Of a stretch of DNA of 46,470 nt, positions 32,078 to 40,818 are shown in pieces. Each line of letters starts with the position of its first letter. Position 1 is the first letter of the stretch. The notes under the pieces are model-generated. The model was given only the letters and a program-made list of their open reading frames with translations, did no database searches and was not told where the DNA came from. The DNA is from Treponema sp. (GTDB lineage: Bacteria; Spirochaetota; Spirochaetia; Treponematales; Treponemataceae): the NCBI GenBank assembly GCA_022510865.1, contig JAFLSQ010000016.1:269-46738 (forward strand), read 5' to 3'. Made by a program: the position numbers and the translations under genes.

Positions 32078-32938
32078 CTAACCGTTCGCATCCCTGCATT
32101 TTCTTAAATATTCAAGCGCGAGAATCTGGCCGGAATGTTCCCTGCTGCCCATGAACGCCTTGTCGTGCCATCCTTCTATGCAGATGTCGTCCTCATATCC
32201 GCCGTCAGAGAGGATTCGCAGAATCTCGCCCCAGTCGCACTCGCCCAGTCCCGGAAAGCAGTGCTCGCAATAATGCTCGCCGAACCATGCGCCGTATTTT
32301 CTGATGTGCTCACGGTCAAGCCGGGCGCATTTTCCGTGCAGATGGACAATTCTGGGAAGCCACGCTCTCAGGCAGGCAATCGGGTCTATCATCTGCTGAA
32401 TCTGATGCGCGCTCTCCCATTCAAGGCCAAGGTTTCCGCAGGGGACAGCGTCAAACATCATCTCCCATGCGCGAGGGCAGAAACCGATATTGCACGTGGG
32501 CGCGTACCAGTGGCCGTGCATTGGCGCGCCCTCAATCGCAAGGCGGACATCATAATCCTGTGCGATTCTGCAAAGCTCGGTGAAGACTTCCTTGAATTTC
32601 GGGATTGTCTCATCCACCGCAAGTCCCGGAAGCGCGCCCGCAAAAGTCGCGACAATCCCCGCGCCAAAGCGACGCGCGTTTTTAATGCACTGGACGAGCG
32701 CGGCATGGGCATTCTCATCGGCAAGAGGATTGCAGTAAAATCCGATGCTGGTAATCTTTACGCCGCTATCCCCGATGATTTCGCCGGCTTTTTTGGGGGT
32801 CTCAGAAAAATCTATGCAGAGCGTGTCGTTTAGGTACAGCTCCACACTCTCGAATCCGCTTCTGACAGCCCATGGCAGCTCCGAGAGAAAATCGCTGCCT
32901 TTTACGCACGTGCCAATCCTAATCACATTCTTCTCCAT
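32078..32938 (-). CDS. Sugar phosphate isomerase/epimerase-like TIM-barrel protein
   Basis: 286 aa, AP-endonuclease-2/xylose-isomerase-like fold. Metal-binding positions are visible in AIEGAPMHGHWYAPT (Glu, His), LGLEWESAHQIQQM (Glu, His), RIVHLHGKCARLDREHI (His-Leu-His) and ICIEGWHDKAFMG (Glu). Such proteins isomerise or epimerise sugars, inosose or hydroxypyruvate. Substrate unknown. No Shine-Dalgarno is obvious at the ATG. A perfect hairpin terminator lies just upstream (32987-33017), so it must have its own promoter. Confidence 0.75.
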   Translation of the reverse strand: MEKNVIRIGTCVKGSDFLSELPWAVRSGFESVELYLNDTLCIDFSETPKKAGEIIGDSGVKITSIGFYCNPLADENAHAALVQCIKNARRFGAGIVATFAGALPGLAVDETIPKFKEVFTELCRIAQDYDVRLAIEGAPMHGHWYAPTCNIGFCPRAWEMMFDAVPCGNLGLEWESAHQIQQMIDPIACLRAWLPRIVHLHGKCARLDREHIRKYGAWFGEHYCEHCFPGLGECDWGEILRILSDGGYEDDICIEGWHDKAFMGSREHSGQILALEYLRKCRDANG

Positions 32939-32986
32939 GATTTTCTGCGATTTTCTGCCCGGAACTTTCTTTGGGAAGATTTCCGT

Positions 32987-33017
32987 AAAAAAACGCGCTC
33001 CTTCGGAGCGCGTTTTT
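32987..33017 (-). terminator. Rho-independent terminator of the SPOR gene
   Basis: ACGCGCTCC/GGAGCGCGT with a TTC (GAA) loop, flanked by A7 and T5, so it works on both strands; it lies 12 bp after the SPOR stop codon. Confidence 0.92.
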
Positions 33018-33028
33018 ATCCGCTGGTT

Positions 33029-34654
33029 TTATTTTATTTTCCGCAGGAACGCATCCTTGTAGCCGTAAGACTTGAACCGCTCAAGGACGACCGCGTACTC
33101 ATCCATGGAAAGCGGGCCAATCAGAACCTGCTTGCGCGCTCCGCTTGAAAGCGGCACGATTGTAATCGGATAGTTCGCGCTGTATTTTGTCACAATGTTC
33201 ATTATGTGCTCGTCCACCGTGAGTGTCGCAATCTGGATGTAATATGCGCCGCTCTGCAGGTCATCAAGGCTGTTCACAAGATACTTGCTGTAGCCGCTGT
33301 CCGTCATCTCATGGCTCTCGCTCTCGTCTGCGGCAGGCGCGGGCGGAACTGGAGCGGATGGTCTGGCCTCCTGTTCCGGCTCAGGGCGCGCGACCGGGGC
33401 GGGCGGCTCCGGCGCGACAGGAACAAGCACTATCGCATCGTACTCTTCCTCATCACCGTCATAGTCATCGTAATCATAATCCTCGTCTTCGTAGTCATCA
33501 TAGTCAGTCTCCTCAATGACTTCATAGACCTCATCTATCTCATCCTCGACGCTCTCTTCCTCGTATGTGACGGTGCTCTCCGCAATCTCCTCAATCGTAT
33601 CCTCATCATAAGGCTCCTCGGCGGGAATTTCCTCTGTGATGTCCGCGACTGATTCTCCTGCGCTCTCCTCCTCTGCCCAAACTTCCTCCGGGATGACCGA
33701 CTCCCAGTCATCGCCCTCATCTGCCGCAGTGTCCTCTGGAGCGGGCGGAAGGCTCTCTTCGATGATAATCACCATTTCTTTCGGCTCATTGCTCGCATCC
33801 GCCTCTTCCTCAACGGGAGTCTCGGTCTCATCATCGCTCACAAGCTCCTCAGCGACATCCTCCTCGTCAAAATCCTCGAATTCGTCCGCCTCAACACGCT
33901 CTGTGGCAGTCTGACCGGGAAGAGCGGTAATCTCATCCACGACAACAACGACAACTTTCTCTATTTTATCATCTTCATCGAACGCATTGTCGGAAGGAAC
34001 TTCCTCTTCGTAGAATTCCTCAAAAGCATCCGCAGAAGGCTCGGCCTCGAACGGCTCATACTCATCGGCGACATCAAAATCATCCTCTTCAAATTCCTCA
34101 ATTCCAGGCTCAGGTTCAGGCTCATCCTGCGCGGCGGAAATCTCCTCGTAAGGCTCGTCGTCATCAAAAATCTCGTTCGCGTCTTCAACGGCGGGCGCGG
34201 GAGATGTGTCGTCCTCGCTCTCGTCAAAATCCTCCTCGGCAATGTCAAGCTCTAGCGCGGATGCCTCGCTTGCAGGATTCTGCTTGGCAATCACGGCTGT
34301 TCCGTAAACACGCTCGTTCTGGCCGTTCCTCTTTGTGATTTTAACGACGATATTATCATCCTTGCTGATTCCCACAGCGTCCGCTGCCTCCGGAGAGAGC
34401 ATGATTGCAATGCCGTCAGACGGGTCAAGCGCACCAATCACAAGCAAATCCACAGTGGAATCGCCGGTGATGTTCGCCACGCTGATTATATCGCCCGGAA
34501 GATAGCCCACAGTTTTTGCGAACAATCCCTGCGGGAACACTCCGCGGTCAACGACCACAGCCCGGCCGTCCAAAGAAGGACTGAACGATGCCAGCATAAG
34601 AGCGGTCGCAAGAATCCCCAGAATTTTTCCAATAGCCTTTACTTTGTTCTTCAT
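33029..34654 (-). CDS. SPOR-domain envelope protein with long acidic central region
   Basis: 541 aa from ATG 34654. N-terminal signal peptide NKVKAIGKILGILATALMLA then a short RlpA-like (double-psi) module, FPQGLFAKTVGYLPGDIISV to VKITKRNGQNERVYGTAVIA. Residues ~120-440 are a low-complexity Asp/Glu-rich disordered region (DEDYDYDDYDGDEEEYDAIV type), followed by a Pro-rich stretch. The last ~85 residues are a SPOR domain (GAYYIQIATLTVDEHIMNIV, KSYGYKDAFLRKIK) that binds denuded peptidoglycan at septa. The start is uncertain between 34654 and 34666, as both ribosome sites are badly spaced. It follows the gene at 34673 with almost no gap. Confidence 0.85.
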   Translation of the reverse strand: MKNKVKAIGKILGILATALMLASFSPSLDGRAVVVDRGVFPQGLFAKTVGYLPGDIISVANITGDSTVDLLVIGALDPSDGIAIMLSPEAADAVGISKDDNIVVKITKRNGQNERVYGTAVIAKQNPASEASALELDIAEEDFDESEDDTSPAPAVEDANEIFDDDEPYEEISAAQDEPEPEPGIEEFEEDDFDVADEYEPFEAEPSADAFEEFYEEEVPSDNAFDEDDKIEKVVVVVVDEITALPGQTATERVEADEFEDFDEEDVAEELVSDDETETPVEEEADASNEPKEMVIIIEESLPPAPEDTAADEGDDWESVIPEEVWAEEESAGESVADITEEIPAEEPYDEDTIEEIAESTVTYEEESVEDEIDEVYEVIEETDYDDYEDEDYDYDDYDGDEEEYDAIVLVPVAPEPPAPVARPEPEQEARPSAPVPPAPAADESESHEMTDSGYSKYLVNSLDDLQSGAYYIQIATLTVDEHIMNIVTKYSANYPITIVPLSSGARKQVLIGPLSMDEYAVVLERFKSYGYKDAFLRKIK

Positions 34655-34672
34655 TCTCCTACCCATCCTTGG

Positions 34673-35167
34673 TTATCTAGCCTTCAAAGCAGTGTTGATT
34701 TGCGAAGCGAGCAAAGAAGATATTCTCTTCACCTCATCTTTTTTGTGCGCGGCCTTAATGTCCGTGATTGTATCGTTTTGGATTTTCTCGCCGCTTTTTG
34801 CGGAGGCGATTGTCCAGTCTATTTTCTTAAGCTCAGGCGCATCCCCGCTCTGGTGCAGGGTGTCGTAATGGAGCACAATCTGGATGAAATAATCAGAGAA
34901 GCCGTCAATGGCCTCGGTTATCCCGATGTCATAGAACTTCTTGTCCTGAGTATCTGATGCAGAGACCTGCGCGTTTGAGTTTGTGACGATATATCCGTAA
35001 TCAAAAAAAATCGTCATAACCTCATCTTCGATTGTCAGAGCCTGCTCCGAGACATTCGCCTGGCCGTCGCGCTGCACAATCTGGAACGAGAGCTGCCGCG
35101 CCGAGCACAATGCGCTTACTGTGAGCAGAAGAAAAGTGAAAATCAAAAATCTGTTTTTCCCCATCAT
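34673..35167 (-). CDS. Periplasmic protein of unknown function
   Basis: 164 aa from ATG 35167 (GGGG 5 nt upstream). A Sec signal peptide RFLIFTFLLLTVSALCSA is followed by a compact domain (VQRDGQANVSEQALTIEDEV, DYFIQIVLHYDTLHQSG, DWTIASAKSGEKIQND). I do not recognise the family; the short strands and repeated Gln/Asp suggest a secreted beta-rich fold. It immediately precedes the SPOR gene on the same strand and probably acts with it in the periplasm. Confidence 0.7.
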   Translation of the reverse strand: MMGKNRFLIFTFLLLTVSALCSARQLSFQIVQRDGQANVSEQALTIEDEVMTIFFDYGYIVTNSNAQVSASDTQDKKFYDIGITEAIDGFSDYFIQIVLHYDTLHQSGDAPELKKIDWTIASAKSGEKIQNDTITDIKAAHKKDEVKRISSLLASQINTALKAR

Positions 35168-35291
35168 ACACACCCCAAAATTTCTTGAATATCACTATTT
35201 TCATCGGTGGTAAACGGATGTGGGTTTAGGGATTTTTTAAGTTTTTCGCGGCCAGCACGTAACGCCGCACGCGCGCGGCGCGTCATCCGCA

Positions 35292-35320
35292 TTGAGATTT
35301 TGAGCCTGATGTGCTAGAAT
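35292..35320 (+). promoter_or_regulatory. Promoter TTGAGA-N17-TAGAAT with extended -10
   Basis: -35 TTGAGA at 35292-35297; -10 TAGAAT at 35315-35320 preceded by TGC. 17-bp spacer. Drives the capD-to-FAD-subunit gene series. Confidence 0.7.
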
Positions 35321-35337
35321 GGACGCAGGTTTGTAAA

Positions 35338-36843
35338 ATGGAAAAGAGGATTTATATAATCGGGGCGGGTTTTGCAGGTCAGACCATAGCGGACGACATA
35401 AAGCGCAAGAAAATTTTCGGGAAGGTGAACGCCTTCCTTGATGATGACAAGACGCTCATCGGCACCGCGATTGACGGAGTGCCGGTTCTTGGGCCAATAT
35501 CGAACGTCGCGTCGGTTCTTGGAACTTCCGCCACGGACGAGGCAATCATAGCCATTCCTTCCGCGCCTACAGAGCGAATCCGCGAGATTTACGAGACTCT
35601 TTCCAGAAACGGCTTCTCGCACATAAAAATTCTTCCGGGAATAAGCCAGGTTGTAAATGGCTCGGCGCACCTTGTGCAGACACGTGAGATTGACCCGCTT
35701 GATATTCTCGGGCGAACGCCGGTGGCAATCTCCCTGAAAGAGAGCCTGAACTATCTGCGCGGAAAACGTGTGCTGATTACCGGCGCGGGCGGATCAATCG
35801 GCTCGGAGCTGGCGCGGCAGCTTCTTAGCGGCGGAGCGGAGCGGCTCTATCTTTTCGGTCACGGCGAGAATTCAATCTGCCAGATTTACCGCGAGCTTAG
35901 GATTTTGCAGGCGGAGGGCGTGGGCGAGAAAGCGACCGTAGTCCCGATTATAGGCGATATGAGAGACCGCGAGTATGTGGATTACATCATCCGGCAGACA
36001 AAATGCAGCGTGATTTTTCACTGCGCGGCGTACAAGCACGTTCCCATGATGGAGGAGAATCAGGTAGCGGCGATTGAGAACAACGTTTTCGGCACGAAAA
36101 ATCTTCTTGACGCTGCGCTCAGGCACAGCGTGGAGCGTTTTGTCCTTATTTCCACGGACAAGGCTGTTGCCCCCACGAGCGTGTACGGGGTCTCAAAAAT
36201 GCTGTGCGAGAAACTTGTCCTGGATGCGGCAGCCAAGGCAAGGGAATCGGCGGGGAACATAATGTTCGTGAGGTTCGGCAATGTCCTGGGAAGCCGCGGG
36301 TCAATCCTTCCGCTTTTCCAAAGCCAGATTAAGACCGGCGGGCCTGTCACTGTCACAGACACGCGGATGGAGCGTTTTTTCATGACAATCCCAGAGGCTT
36401 GCTCACTTGTGCTGCAGACCGGCGGAGTCGGCGAGAACGGGAAATCCTATCTGCTTGATATGGGAGAGCCAATAAAAATCATGGAGATTGCCGAACAAAT
36501 CATAAAATTTTCGGGGCTGGAGCCTTACAAGGACATCGACATAAAAATCACCGGGGCAAGAAAGGGCGAGCGGCTCACCGAGCCGCTCTGGCTCAAAGAG
36601 GAGCGTCCCGCGCCAACCCAGTTCCAGAAAATCCTGATGCTTGAAAGCGCGCCCTACCCGGCTGGCAGACTTGAGCGGCTTCTGGAGCGGCTCCGGCCAA
36701 TCTGCTTTTTCACAGAGGGCAAAGAGGCGGATTTCAGGGACAAGGCAAAGCTCACGCAGATTCTGTGCGAGGACTGCCCGTCGCTCAAAGAATTTTACGA
36801 GGAAATCAAAAAGGACGGGCAGCAGCGCACCGACCTGCTTTAG
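35338..36843 (+). CDS. CapD-like nucleotide-sugar 4,6-dehydratase/epimerase (polysaccharide biosynthesis)
   Basis: 501 aa from ATG 35338. The first ~125 residues form a nucleotide-binding CoA-binding-like domain (EKRIYIIGAGFAGQTIADDI). A second SDR domain from ~140 has VLITGAGGSIGSELARQL and VERFVLISTDKAVAPTSVYG (S-T-D-K, then the Y...K pair VYGVSKMLCEK) and the CapD signature IPEACSLVLQTGGVGENGKS. Membrane helices found at the N-terminus of WbpM/FlaA1-type enzymes are absent, so this is a soluble short form. It makes UDP-4-keto-6-deoxy-HexNAc for surface glycans or flagellar sugars. The downstream DegT aminotransferase fits. Confidence 0.85.
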   Translation: MEKRIYIIGAGFAGQTIADDIKRKKIFGKVNAFLDDDKTLIGTAIDGVPVLGPISNVASVLGTSATDEAIIAIPSAPTERIREIYETLSRNGFSHIKILPGISQVVNGSAHLVQTREIDPLDILGRTPVAISLKESLNYLRGKRVLITGAGGSIGSELARQLLSGGAERLYLFGHGENSICQIYRELRILQAEGVGEKATVVPIIGDMRDREYVDYIIRQTKCSVIFHCAAYKHVPMMEENQVAAIENNVFGTKNLLDAALRHSVERFVLISTDKAVAPTSVYGVSKMLCEKLVLDAAAKARESAGNIMFVRFGNVLGSRGSILPLFQSQIKTGGPVTVTDTRMERFFMTIPEACSLVLQTGGVGENGKSYLLDMGEPIKIMEIAEQIIKFSGLEPYKDIDIKITGARKGERLTEPLWLKEERPAPTQFQKILMLESAPYPAGRLERLLERLRPICFFTEGKEADFRDKAKLTQILCEDCPSLKEFYEEIKKDGQQRTDLL

Positions 36844-36866
36844 ACAATGATTTTCTGGAGGATGAT

Positions 36867-38081
36867 ATGGCAGACAAACCCGAGATAAAAGTTCCGTTTC
36901 ACAGAGCGTCGATTACTTCTGAGGAGGAGAATGCGGTTCTGGATGTCCTGCGCTCCGGGTGGCTCACCACCGGAAAATACGCGCTTGAATTCGAGCGGCT
37001 TTTTTCTGAGGCAGTCGGCTCAACATCCGATAATCCGGTTCACAGTCTTGCGGTGAACTCCAACACATCCGGCATGATTCTTGCGATGGAGGCCTGCGGC
37101 GTGAAAGCGGGAACTGCCGTAATCACAACGCCGTACACGTTCGTCTCAACGGCGGCGTGCGCACGTCACCTGAATGCGGATGTACTTTTCGCGGACATTG
37201 AGCCGGACACCTACAGCATTGACCCAAAAAAAGTGGAGGAAATCCTCAGGAATGACGCGGAGCACAAAATCCGTGCGATTGTTCCTGTCCACATCGGCGG
37301 AAATTTATGCGACATGAGCGCGATTATGTCGCTCGCAAAGAAATACAGCACAGCAAATCACAGAATTTATGTGATTGAGGATGCCGCCCACTCCTTCCCG
37401 TCGCCCACAAAAAACGGCTACGCGGGAACGCTCGGTGATGTGGGGGTTTTCAGTTTTTATGTCACAAAAACAATCACCACGGCAGAGGGCGGAATGGTCT
37501 GCACAAGAGACGCGGCACTGGCAAGGCGCATGACCACGATGCGTATGCACGGAATGGACCGCACTGTCTGGGACCGCTACACCTCGCCGCGCGCCTCCTG
37601 GGAGTATGATGTTGTTGCCCCGGGCTATAAATTCAATCTGCCTGATATTCTTGCCGCCCTTGGCTGCTGCCAGGTCAGGCGTGCCGGGCTTTTCTTTGAG
37701 CAGCGCAGGCGGATTGCAATGAAATACAACGAGGCGTTTTCTAAACTGGATTTTGTCCAGCTGCCGCCGGACGGCGAGGGAAACGCGTGGCATCTTTATC
37801 TCATGCGCATTGTGCCCGAAAAGCTCAGGATTACGCGGGAAGAATTCGCAAGGAAGTTGCAGGAAGCGGGAATCGGAATCTCCGTGCATTTCATCCCGAT
37901 TTTCAATTTCTCATACTGGAAGAATCTTTACCCCGGATTTTCCGCGCAGAATTTTCCGAACGCGCAGAGCCAGTACAGCAGGACAATCTCACTGCCACTT
38001 TTCCCGGACATGACTGACGAGCAGGCGGATTATGTCATAAAAACAGTTACGGAAATCGGAAAATCGAATATAATAGAATAA
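36867..38081 (+). CDS. DegT/DnrJ/EryC1/StrS-type PLP aminotransferase
   Basis: 404 aa from ATG 36867 (GGAGG upstream). Motifs: SNTSGMILAMEACGVKAGTA, TTPYTFVSTAACARHLNADV, VIEDAAHSFPS and the PLP Lys in FYVTKTITTAEGGM (K in place of the usual H.TK..T.GEGG). VVAPGYKFNLPDILAALGCC is also typical. These enzymes add an amino group to a keto-sugar made by a dehydratase such as the preceding CapD-like protein, so together they make an amino-deoxy sugar for envelope glycans. I recall similar spsC-like genes beside cap5D in T. pallidum. Confidence 0.87.
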   Translation: MADKPEIKVPFHRASITSEEENAVLDVLRSGWLTTGKYALEFERLFSEAVGSTSDNPVHSLAVNSNTSGMILAMEACGVKAGTAVITTPYTFVSTAACARHLNADVLFADIEPDTYSIDPKKVEEILRNDAEHKIRAIVPVHIGGNLCDMSAIMSLAKKYSTANHRIYVIEDAAHSFPSPTKNGYAGTLGDVGVFSFYVTKTITTAEGGMVCTRDAALARRMTTMRMHGMDRTVWDRYTSPRASWEYDVVAPGYKFNLPDILAALGCCQVRRAGLFFEQRRRIAMKYNEAFSKLDFVQLPPDGEGNAWHLYLMRIVPEKLRITREEFARKLQEAGIGISVHFIPIFNFSYWKNLYPGFSAQNFPNAQSQYSRTISLPLFPDMTDEQADYVIKTVTEIGKSNIIE

Positions 38082-38097
38082 GACACCAAGGAAAAAG

Positions 38098-40317
38098 ATG
38101 GCAGCAAAAACTAAAAACGAGGCGGACAAGCTTGTCCGCTCCCTTGACACAGTTGGATTTTACAGCGATTTCTCAAAGCCGGGAATGCTCCACGCAAAAC
38201 TGATAAGAAGCCCCTCCGACTCAGGCAAACTAAAAAGCATAGAGCTTCTGGATATTCCGGACGGCTACTTCCTGTTCGCGGCATCCAGCATTCCGGGCGC
38301 AAGGACAATCAGCGTGGGCAAAGCGTCAATCTCGGTTTTTGTGGAGAAAAACGTGTCTTACCGCGGAGAGCCGGTTGCAATCCTTGCGGGGCCGGACAGG
38401 AACACGGTGGAGGAGCTTGCGAGAAAAGTGAGCATCTCTTTTGATGTAGAGAACCTTGAGACCGCCCTTGACCACGTAATCAAAAATCAAAGTCCGCAGA
38501 GCGTCCACGCGGATGTCTCTGACATGGCCGATTTCATAAACGACCTTCCATCGCTCAATCACGTCATTGATAAATCGCATTTTGAGGAATATTCCGCAAA
38601 AGAAGTCGCCAGGCGCGAGGTGAAAGTCGGCGTTTACGAGCAGAAACCTCTTGATGAGGCGGACAGGGATGCTTTCAAGGGAGCGGGTCTTTTCATCACC
38701 ACAGACACATGGCAGCACACGATGACAGCCCCCAAATGGCAGGAGACGGACGGCGCGTTCAGTTACATGGACGGAAAAGACCTGCACATCTACACGCCGA
38801 CCAGATGGACAAGCCTGGTGCAGAAATCCATCTCGGAGTCCCTGAGAATTCCGCCGGAGAACATTTTCATACACAAGACAAAAAGCGCGGAGATTTTTCC
38901 GAACGGACTTTGGAGGACGACCCAGACCGCAGTCCAGACGGCGATTGCCGCATACCTGTCAAAAAAGCCCGTGAAACTTGTGCTCTCGCAGGAGGAGCAG
39001 GAGCACTACATGATTCCGGGCGTGATAACCACAATAAAATACAAGACCGCCGTCACGCAGGAGGGAAAACTCCACGCGATGAAAATCCTGATTGACATAG
39101 ACATCGGTCTTTCAAATCCGTTCGCGCAGGAGATTGTGGACAGAATCACGCTGGCGTCATTCAGTTTCTACAAGCCGGAGAACCTTCACATTGTCGCGAC
39201 GGCGCACACATCAAAGAAAGCGCCCACGACAATCTGCGTGCAGAGCATTGACTCGCAGGCATTCTTTGCAATTGAGAACGAGGTGCAGAAAATCTGCAAC
39301 AAGATAAAAATTTTCCCGGATGAATTCAGGCTGATGAACTCGCTCAACTCATTCGATGAGAAAAAGCAGAAAGTATTCCCGTTCGACATACAAATCTGCG
39401 GGCTGGACACGACGATGAAATCGGTTCTGAAAGACAGCGACTTCAACCGCAAATACGCCTCGTTCCACATGGAGGCAATCGACCGGATAGAGAAATCGGG
39501 CAAGCCGTTTTTCGCGCTTCCGCTGCGCGGCGTGGGGCTTGCCAGCGCGTACACCGTCTCCGGCTACAGCGGCGTGACATCGTTCTCATACGACTCAAAG
39601 ATTGAGGTGACGCTTTTAAAAGATGACCGTGTGATTATCCACGCCATAAAGCCGTCATCCGTGGTTCAGGGGCTGTGGAAAAAAAGCGTCGCGGACATTC
39701 TCGGGACTCCGCCGCAGAACATCGAGATTGACTCGAATTTCACGGTGGACACCCTGCCCTCATCCCCGGAGGACACTTTCACGTCAATCGGAATAATGAA
39801 CGACCTGATAAAAAAATGCTGCGCGGAAATCCAGAAAAAGCGTTTCCATCAGCCGCTCCCAATCTCCGCAAAAAAAGGCGTACTCAAGAGCACCAAAAAA
39901 AAGTGGGATAAGGAGCGTTTCACGGGCACTCCGTTCTCAGCCACGTCGTTCGCGACAGCAGTCGTAGAGATTGAGCTTGATACCTACACTTACAACGAGA
40001 AAATCAAAGGGATTTGGATTGCGGTTGACTGCGGTGAGATTTTTGACGAGGCCGCGGCAATCAGAACCGTGCGCATGGAAGTGCAGCAGGAGCTTGCGAT
40101 GCTCGTGCGCGACAAGACTATCCAGTGCGATGAGATACACATCTCTTTCATGAAATCGGACAACAAATCCGGGCAGATTGGAGGGCTTGTGCACAACATC
40201 ATTCCTGCGGCGTTCTCGTCCGCGCTCTCGCTCGCGCTCACAAAACAGCTGACTTCCCTGCCGTGCTCGGAAGGAAGGCTCTTCACGCTGATTAAGAACA
40301 AGAGCAGCAAAAAGTAA
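38098..40317 (+). CDS. Xanthine dehydrogenase-like molybdopterin-subunit homologue, apparently degenerate
   Basis: 739 aa. The hammerhead domain (VSYRGEPVAILAGPDRNTVE, residues 87-106) and the two molybdopterin domains of the CoxL/XdhA family can be traced. Key loops are changed: the GGGFG loop reads AEIFPNGLW (264-272), RGFG reads VQSIDSQ (381-387), GQG reads SVVQG (521-525), and the catalytic GxGE reads GQIGGL (692-697), losing the Glu. It may therefore not bind Moco or act as an ordinary hydroxylase. AAGGA precedes the ATG; the next subunit follows after 12 bp. I recall a relative in T. pallidum (TP0080). Function unknown. Confidence 0.7.
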   Translation: MAAKTKNEADKLVRSLDTVGFYSDFSKPGMLHAKLIRSPSDSGKLKSIELLDIPDGYFLFAASSIPGARTISVGKASISVFVEKNVSYRGEPVAILAGPDRNTVEELARKVSISFDVENLETALDHVIKNQSPQSVHADVSDMADFINDLPSLNHVIDKSHFEEYSAKEVARREVKVGVYEQKPLDEADRDAFKGAGLFITTDTWQHTMTAPKWQETDGAFSYMDGKDLHIYTPTRWTSLVQKSISESLRIPPENIFIHKTKSAEIFPNGLWRTTQTAVQTAIAAYLSKKPVKLVLSQEEQEHYMIPGVITTIKYKTAVTQEGKLHAMKILIDIDIGLSNPFAQEIVDRITLASFSFYKPENLHIVATAHTSKKAPTTICVQSIDSQAFFAIENEVQKICNKIKIFPDEFRLMNSLNSFDEKKQKVFPFDIQICGLDTTMKSVLKDSDFNRKYASFHMEAIDRIEKSGKPFFALPLRGVGLASAYTVSGYSGVTSFSYDSKIEVTLLKDDRVIIHAIKPSSVVQGLWKKSVADILGTPPQNIEIDSNFTVDTLPSSPEDTFTSIGIMNDLIKKCCAEIQKKRFHQPLPISAKKGVLKSTKKKWDKERFTGTPFSATSFATAVVEIELDTYTYNEKIKGIWIAVDCGEIFDEAAAIRTVRMEVQQELAMLVRDKTIQCDEIHISFMKSDNKSGQIGGLVHNIIPAAFSSALSLALTKQLTSLPCSEGRLFTLIKNKSSKK

Positions 40318-40329
40318 GAGAGGAGAATG

Positions 40330-40818
40330 ATGAGGATACCTTTAACTTTGAACGGGGATAAAATCGTGCTTGAGGCACAGCCAGAGGACTCGCTGATGAA
40401 AATACTGCACGACTACGGCTGCATATCCGTGAAAAGCGGATGCCAGGAGGGATTCTGCGGCGCGTGCTCCGTGCTTTTTGATGACAAGCCGGTGTCATCC
40501 TGCAAAATGCCGGTGGGGCTTGCCAAGGACGCTACAATCATCACGCTGGAGAGCTTCTCCCGCACAGACGACTACAGGATAATCCTTGAGGGATTCGCGA
40601 AAGCCGGAATAAAACTCTGCGGGCACTGCAACGCGGGCAAAATCTTCGCCGCATATCATATTCTGAGCATGGGCAAGACAATCACAAAAGAAGAGATTGC
40701 CGAGCAGATAAAAAGCCTCTCGCCGTGCTGCACAGACATGGAGACGCTCTCAAACGGAATCATCCACGCCATTAAAATCAAAGAGAAGAGCATGAAGGGG
40801 ATTATGCCCAATGAGTAA
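40330..40818 (+). CDS. 2Fe-2S subunit of the XDH-like complex
   Basis: 162 aa. N-terminal plant-type ferredoxin site GCQEGFCGACSVLFDDKPVS: Cys38, 43, 46 and 58. The second cluster region has Cys97 and 100 (LCGHCNAGK) and adjacent Cys133 and 134 (PCCTD). Normal members have C-x-C here (L-CRC-T), so one ligand spacing is altered. It would transfer electrons between a Mo-type subunit and FAD subunit. The second ATG at 40330 is better spaced from GAGGAG than the first (40327). Its end overlaps the FAD gene by 8 nt. Confidence 0.78.
   Translation: MRIPLTLNGDKIVLEAQPEDSLMKILHDYGCISVKSGCQEGFCGACSVLFDDKPVSSCKMPVGLAKDATIITLESFSRTDDYRIILEGFAKAGIKLCGHCNAGKIFAAYHILSMGKTITKEEIAEQIKSLSPCCTDMETLSNGIIHAIKIKEKSMKGIMPNE

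Noticed and set aside
23780..32938. The single-strand run of small genes as an integron cassette array
   Set aside because: Junctions do not show GTTRRRY/RYYYAAC attC-like pairs or a common ~60-bp site, and no integrase is seen.
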